From SZUA-430 sp964547645 (GTDB lineage: Bacteria > Pseudomonadota > Alphaproteobacteria > Micropepsales > Micropepsaceae): a DNA stretch of 64,000 nucleotides. This document shows, piece by piece, positions 59,071 through 64,000 of the stretch. Where the stretch lies: assembly GCA_964547645.1 (NCBI GenBank), contig CAZJOM010000006.1:28524-92523 (forward strand), written 5' to 3'. The notes below the pieces were generated by a model. The model was not told the DNA's origin. It worked only from the letters and a program-made list of their open reading frames with translations, and searched no databases. Positions within the stretch are counted from its first letter, which is position 1. Each line of letters starts with the position of its first letter. The translations under genes and the position numbers were made by a program.

Positions 59071-62000
59071 ATGCTGAGAGCGCTGGTAGCGGTTTGGACG
59101 TTGGTTCTGGCCGCGGCAGCGCCGGCCTTGGCCCAGGCCTATGTGCCCTCGGTGAAGATTGGCACAGCGGCACTGATCGCGCCCACGGCGGCCGACACCT
59201 ATTACGGCAGCGGCACCACCTCGACGAACGGGCTTGGCGCCACGGTGCGCCCGCCGGAGATCGTGGAACTCGCCCGCGCGCTGAAAAACAATCCCGATCT
59301 GATCTACGAATATGTGCGCAACAACATCGAGGTCGTGTGGGTCTACGGCCTGCAGAAAGGAGCGCTCGGCACCTCGATCGACAAGGCGGGCACCGCCTAC
59401 GACCAAGCGATGCTGATGGTCGAGCTGCTGCGCCAGGCGGGTCACACGGCAAGCTACAAGCAAGGCACGATCACGCTGACCGGGGCGCAGTTCACGGCGT
59501 GGAGCGGCATTTCGGACGCGACGGCCGCATGCCAGATGCTGGCGGCCGGCGGCATCCCCGCGGCAATCAACGGCACGACGAGTGCCACCTGCGCGTACGG
59601 CGCCGGCACCGCGATCACGTCAGTGCAGCTCGCGCATGTCTGGGTCTCGGTCACGATCTCGGGCAGCAGTTATGTTTTCGATCCGGCGTACAAGCCCCAC
59701 ACCTGGAAGACCGGGATCAACCTCCCGGCCGCGGCCGGGCTGACCGCGGGCCAGCCACTGTCGCAGGCAACCGGCGGTATGACCACGGGCACGCTCTCGG
59801 GGGCGAACTACGTGCGCTCGCTGAACATGACCGCGCTGAGCTCGACGCTGCAGACCTATGCCACGAACCTGCTCGCCTACATTAACGCCAACAACCTGGC
59901 GGCGGCGGAAATTGAAGACATCATCGGCGGCGGCAAGATCCAGGCCTACACCAGCCCGAGCGGCGGCCTGCGCCAGACGACGCTACCCTACACGTCGAGC
60001 GCGCTCAGAACCTGGAGCGGCGGCATCCCGGACCAGTACCGCACGACGATGCGGTTGCTAGCCAACACACTGAACCACGATGCCCTGTTTCAGGGTCAAA
60101 ACGTCTACGACACGATGTTCGACCGCACGTTTTTCGTCGACGAAATCTACGGCCGGCGACTCACCCTCGACACCGACTTCAAGTGGGGTGCGATCCTAAA
60201 CGTCGGCGATTACACGAACAGCAAAGTGTTCTTGAAGCTCGATGACGTCACGCTGAACACGTTTACAATTTTGGCGCATCCGACACCGGGCTCCCCCCAA
60301 TACTCCGCGCGGGACTCAACGGTCTACGTACAGCTGACGGCGAACCATCCGTATGCCAGCGCAGCCGACGGCAGCGCGACGGCGAACGGCACCTACATGG
60401 ACGCTAGCGTCACCAAATGGATCCAGTTGATTACCGGTGCGTTGATCGCGCATAGTTGGGGCGATACCGGTCCAACGCTACAGACCAAGTGGGCTGACGA
60501 GCGCGGTTCTGACACACCGCTGCCACGCCCGCTATTCTTGCCGTTGGCCTGCAACGGCGAGCCTTGCTGGTCTACTTACCCGCAATCCGCAAGCGACTTC
60601 ACGAGGCAGAAAATGGGGGCGAGTTGGCTCGGCCAATTTGCCCGCGCCCTTCGGTTGCATGCGGCGATCGCCAAGGCCGTGCCGCAGCATCATCACACGT
60701 TGGGGGTTGTGTGGGCGGATTCCTTTTTCATGCCCAACGTAAATACGCCTCACTACCTCGGCGGCCCCGTGACGTCCGAGTTCAACGTGGAATTCTCCGT
60801 TGCCGACAATTTCGATCGTTTCGACCTCGACACTGCGATCTCGCTGACCTCGAAGACGGCGAATGCAATCGATCGGCGTGCGGGACTTCACGCGATCGCT
60901 GCAACCGCGGCCGCGCTCGAAGGCGCGACGGGCGCTCAGACGCTCGACACGCCCGACTCATCGTCGACCGCCACCCGGTTCGAGTGGGGCAATGCTCCGC
61001 CAGCGAGCGAAGATCCTTCCGGGGCCGGGTCGCGCAAGGTATTCGAGTTCAACAGCGGCAATGTTTCGGCGGCCGGTTCCCTGATGCTGGCCGAGAACGC
61101 GACCGCGGCGGACCCCAACTCGATCTATCCTTCCGGCTATTCCTCGCAGCCGATTTTGCGCGCGGACGAAATCGCGATGCGACGCCTCGCAGCGGCCGGC
61201 ACGATCACGGCCTATGCGAATGCCGGCTTTTCCGTTGTCGCCAGCCAAGAAACGTTTCTCGGCCCCGGTCAGCGTGGCGGCGCGATGAGTGTGCAGACCA
61301 TAACTGGCGGAGGGGTCATCGACCAGGTCTACTTTCACGTGCCGTCAAAGCAACGCGGCGGCGCACTCGTTGCCACGAAATACGTGGGCGGTGAGCCAGT
61401 CGAGATTGCGCACATCCTGACGAGTGATACCGGACTGACCAAAGGCGGCGGCGGCGGTGACGACCCTGAGGCGAAGGGGAAATACGATCCGGCGCAGGCT
61501 GCCGATGTGCTCAAAGCGCGCTTTGTCGATCGCTCCGGGGCGCTCGGTATCACGCTAAACAACGGGCAGCTGACGTACGCTAGTCCCGCCTCGCTTTCGA
61601 CAGGCAGCGGCAAGTTCCCCTATGCGCTCTCGGCATCGCTGTCATGGCGGGCAGGGATGCCTGCGCCGCAAACGTTCGGGCCTTCGCCCGCGAGCCAACC
61701 GCAGCCGGGATGGGTAACGAATTGGCACAACAATCTAAGCGTCTCGGGCTCGGGTCTCGAGGCGATGGGTCAATCCGACGTGCGCGCCGCGGCTGGCACG
61801 ATCGCCGCGTTCTTAGGCGCGCAAGACATCTATCGAGCAAGCCCCTCAACCGAACGCGAAGTGGCCGGCGTCTTGGCGCAGGCATGGTGGGTGAAGGGAC
61901 TCAGCGGAAACGTAGTGACGGTTGCCGTGGGCGCGGACACACGCCAGTTCGTGAAGCTGGCGGACGGCACCTATACGAGCACGGGCGGCGGGCCGCGCTC

Positions 62001-64000
62001 GACGCTAACTTGGACAGGGACGCGCGTGCCCTACGAGGAACGCTGCACGGACGGGAGCGCACCGCCGCCTTACGCGCTGACCCGCGGCTGGGACTACTCA
62101 AATGTGTCCTTCGCGATCACGAACGCCGGCGGCGACGTACAGAACTTCGGCTTTTGGAGTCAAAGGCACTGGAACGGGATGACGTTCTGCGGTCTCGCGA
62201 AGGGCTTCCATCTGAACACCTGGACGTTCCCCTACGGCGTGTCGGTGGCGCTGACCTACCAAAACGACTTCACCGACCGAATACTGGAAGTGTCGAATTC
62301 GCTGGGGCGCAAATTGCGCTATTCCTACAGCACGACAACGCTGAAGCTTGCCTCCATCGACGACGGCTTGACGCCCTCGCGCTCGATTGCGATCGGACAG
62401 AATAGTGGGGAGTATCATGCCAGCTCACACACCGACGCAACGGGCGCAGTGACGAGTTTCAAGTATACCTCCGCGCCGGCCAACGCTCGCCCGGTGCTCT
62501 ACTATCTTCTCGAAAAAGTCTTCACCGCGGACAACGCGACAAAACCGAACGTGCAGTACACCTATGACGGCCTCGGGCGGGTGAAGGAAGTGCGCGACGC
62601 GGTGGCTTTGCAGTGGGAGAATCGGGGTCCATATCAGTTCTTCATCGCCGACGGCACGCGGGGCGAGCGGGTGGACCCGGCGGGCGGCGCGTTCGCGGTG
62701 ACCTACGATACCGACGGCCGCGCCTGGCGCTACGCCGACGAGATTGGGCGGCGGACAGAGGCCTTCTACGACGGGCGCGGGCGGGTGGTGCGTTATGTCT
62801 ATCCGGAACTCGATGAAGAACTGATCGACTATGACGAGCGCAACAATCCGATCAAGCTGACGAAGAAGGTCAAACCTAGCTCCTGCACGCCCACGTGTCT
62901 GCCCGATCAGGTGATCGAGGCGGCTTATCACACGACCTGGAACAAGCCGCTCTGGGTGAAGGATCAACTCGGCCGGCAAAGCGACTTCACCTACTTTGAA
63001 ACCGGCAACGGCAAATCGTTGATCGCAACCGCGCTCCGCCCTGCCGTTGCGGGGACACGGCCGCAATACAGTTTCACTTATGACCCGCGCGGTCAGCTGC
63101 TCACGGCGACCGATCCGACGGGGCTGGTTGTGCAGAATACGTATGACAACAGTTTTATGCCGGGCGGCGACGGACAACCGGTGACGACCACGCCGAGCGC
63201 CACGTACGGGTACTTGCTCTCAACAACCGTCGATCCGGGCACGAGCCCGCACATTGCTTCGACGACGGTGTACCAATACGACGCGACCGGCAACGTCACA
63301 CAGACGACCGATCCGCGCGGCAACATCGTCACGACCACGTACAACGCGAACCGGCAAAAGCTGCTCGTGAAGTCCTATCTCGGGAGCTCGACGGCGGTGC
63401 CAGTCGGGACAGCGACGCAGACGACATACGATGCTATCGGCCGCGTCATCAAAGAAGAACGCGCGACCGCGATGAGCAGTGGCACGGTCGCGGCCTGGGG
63501 CTCCGTCACGCAGGTCGCCTACACGCCCACCGGGCAGAAGATGCAGGTGACCGACGCGGACAACCGCGTCACGCGGATGGAGTACGACGCGGCGGACCGG
63601 CTTTCCGTCTCGATCGATGCGGAGAACCGGCGGGTGCGCAAGGTCTACGATCTGGCCGGCCAGGTGCTGCAGGAGCTGCGCGCCGATGCCTCGCCGCTGG
63701 CGCAGGTCTATGCCGAATACGGCTACACCGCGAACGGCAAGCAAGCCTTTGTCAAGGACGCGAAGGGCAACCAGACCAGTTATAGCTATGACGGCTTCGA
63801 CCGGCTCGCGCGCACGACGATGCCGGATGCGACGTATGAGGACCTGTCCTACGACGCGATGGGCAACGTCACCGCGAAACTCACGCGCGGCGGGCAGCTG
63901 ATCGTCAACACCTATGACAGCCTGGACCGGATGGTGACGCATCTGGTGCCGCAGCCCGCGGGCGCACCGGCGATCTTGACCACGACGGCGTACGACCTCG
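59071..64000 (+). CDS. Giant RHS/YD-repeat protein with transglutaminase-like domain (runs off the edge)
   Basis: An open frame from ATG 59071 runs 1643 codons to the right edge without a stop. A signal peptide (VLAAAAPALAQA) precedes a transglutaminase-like domain at about 75-210, with AYDQAMLMVELLRQAG, His189 (LAHVWVSV) and Asp204 (YVFDPAYK). The usual catalytic Cys is replaced by Ala. A long beta-rich middle part follows. YD repeats begin near residue 1163 (YTYDGLGRV) and continue in series (FTYDPRGQL, YQYDATGNV, TYDAIGRV, YSYDGFDRL). Such proteins build hollow RHS shells that often carry a C-terminal toxin. The C-terminus lies outside the window. Confidence 0.9.
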   Translation, partial: MLRALVAVWTLVLAAAAPALAQAYVPSVKIGTAALIAPTAADTYYGSGTTSTNGLGATVRPPEIVELARALKNNPDLIYEYVRNNIEVVWVYGLQKGALGTSIDKAGTAYDQAMLMVELLRQAGHTASYKQGTITLTGAQFTAWSGISDATAACQMLAAGGIPAAINGTTSATCAYGAGTAITSVQLAHVWVSVTISGSSYVFDPAYKPHTWKTGINLPAAAGLTAGQPLSQATGGMTTGTLSGANYVRSLNMTALSSTLQTYATNLLAYINANNLAAAEIEDIIGGGKIQAYTSPSGGLRQTTLPYTSSALRTWSGGIPDQYRTTMRLLANTLNHDALFQGQNVYDTMFDRTFFVDEIYGRRLTLDTDFKWGAILNVGDYTNSKVFLKLDDVTLNTFTILAHPTPGSPQYSARDSTVYVQLTANHPYASAADGSATANGTYMDASVTKWIQLITGALIAHSWGDTGPTLQTKWADERGSDTPLPRPLFLPLACNGEPCWSTYPQSASDFTRQKMGASWLGQFARALRLHAAIAKAVPQHHHTLGVVWADSFFMPNVNTPHYLGGPVTSEFNVEFSVADNFDRFDLDTAISLTSKTANAIDRRAGLHAIAATAAALEGATGAQTLDTPDSSSTATRFEWGNAPPASEDPSGAGSRKVFEFNSGNVSAAGSLMLAENATAADPNSIYPSGYSSQPILRADEIAMRRLAAAGTITAYANAGFSVVASQETFLGPGQRGGAMSVQTITGGGVIDQVYFHVPSKQRGGALVATKYVGGEPVEIAHILTSDTGLTKGGGGGDDPEAKGKYDPAQAADVLKARFVDRSGALGITLNNGQLTYASPASLSTGSGKFPYALSASLSWRAGMPAPQTFGPSPASQPQPGWVTNWHNNLSVSGSGLEAMGQSDVRAAAGTIAAFLGAQDIYRASPSTEREVAGVLAQAWWVKGLSGNVVTVAVGADTRQFVKLADGTYTSTGGGPRSTLTWTGTRVPYEERCTDGSAPPPYALTRGWDYSNVSFAITNAGGDVQNFGFWSQRHWNGMTFCGLAKGFHLNTWTFPYGVSVALTYQNDFTDRILEVSNSLGRKLRYSYSTTTLKLASIDDGLTPSRSIAIGQNSGEYHASSHTDATGAVTSFKYTSAPANARPVLYYLLEKVFTADNATKPNVQYTYDGLGRVKEVRDAVALQWENRGPYQFFIADGTRGERVDPAGGAFAVTYDTDGRAWRYADEIGRRTEAFYDGRGRVVRYVYPELDEELIDYDERNNPIKLTKKVKPSSCTPTCLPDQVIEAAYHTTWNKPLWVKDQLGRQSDFTYFETGNGKSLIATALRPAVAGTRPQYSFTYDPRGQLLTATDPTGLVVQNTYDNSFMPGGDGQPVTTTPSATYGYLLSTTVDPGTSPHIASTTVYQYDATGNVTQTTDPRGNIVTTTYNANRQKLLVKSYLGSSTAVPVGTATQTTYDAIGRVIKEERATAMSSGTVAAWGSVTQVAYTPTGQKMQVTDADNRVTRMEYDAADRLSVSIDAENRRVRKVYDLAGQVLQELRADASPLAQVYAEYGYTANGKQAFVKDAKGNQTSYSYDGFDRLARTTMPDATYEDLSYDAMGNVTAKLTRGGQLIVNTYDSLDRMVTHLVPQPAGAPAILTTTAYDL

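Overview
The window is GC-rich DNA with short intergenic gaps and many ATGA-type overlaps, typical of an alphaproteobacterium. A fixL-fixJ-receiver-fixK block like that of Bradyrhizobium and relatives points to the Hyphomicrobiales (Rhizobiales). No species can be named from the sequence alone.

Region 1 (about 0.1-33 kb) is a low-oxygen metabolic and metal/stress cluster. It opens with a FixL haem-PAS oxygen sensor, FixJ, a stand-alone receiver and a FixK-type Crp/FNR regulator. After these come a MacB-like ABC exporter with its adaptor, and a translationally coupled trio: beta-CASP nuclease, AMP phosphorylase and PRPP synthetase. Then come a type II (archaeal-type) GAPDH, FabI, a DUF3141 hydrolase, a thiolase, a P1B-type ATPase, a PfkB sugar kinase, PEP synthase, a 2-hydroxyacid dehydrogenase, cyclopropane-fatty-acid synthase, HdeD, and an archaeal-type methionine adenosyltransferase. 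Small His- or Met-rich membrane or exported proteins are scattered among them. Perfect TTGA-N6-TCAA boxes lie upstream of the DUF1614/ppsA operon and of cfa, both centred 59.5 bp before the start codon. Weaker copies lie before two other genes. The cluster therefore looks like a FixK regulon sitting next to its own sensor and regulators.

Region 2 (33.4-45.4 kb) is a compact conjugative type IV secretion module in Tn4371/Ti-like order: traG, an RHH gene, trbBCDEJLFGI, DUF2274, DUF736. No relaxase is visible.

Region 3 (46-53 kb) holds a solitary 1724-residue protein with an N-terminal DUF4297/Mrr-like nuclease signature, a STAND-type P-loop NTPase and a very long helical C-terminal part. This is the architecture of Avs-type antiphage sensors. 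It is followed by a P4-like tyrosine integrase flanked by 3' fragments of two different tRNA genes (Pro-CGG and Arg-TCT), which mark island boundaries.

Region 4 (53.4-56.4 kb) is a small replication module (MerR-like regulator, AlpA, Toprim primase, RecA-like helicase). A cluster of WTCGTACA repeats that could be an origin or operator follows it.

Region 5 (56.7-64 kb) is an RHS/Ig-like surface-protein locus. A minus-strand pair encodes an orphan YD-repeat piece fused to four Ig/cadherin-like repeats plus a small membrane protein. A plus-strand pair encodes a small exported protein and a giant RHS protein with an N-terminal transglutaminase-like domain, which runs off the right edge.
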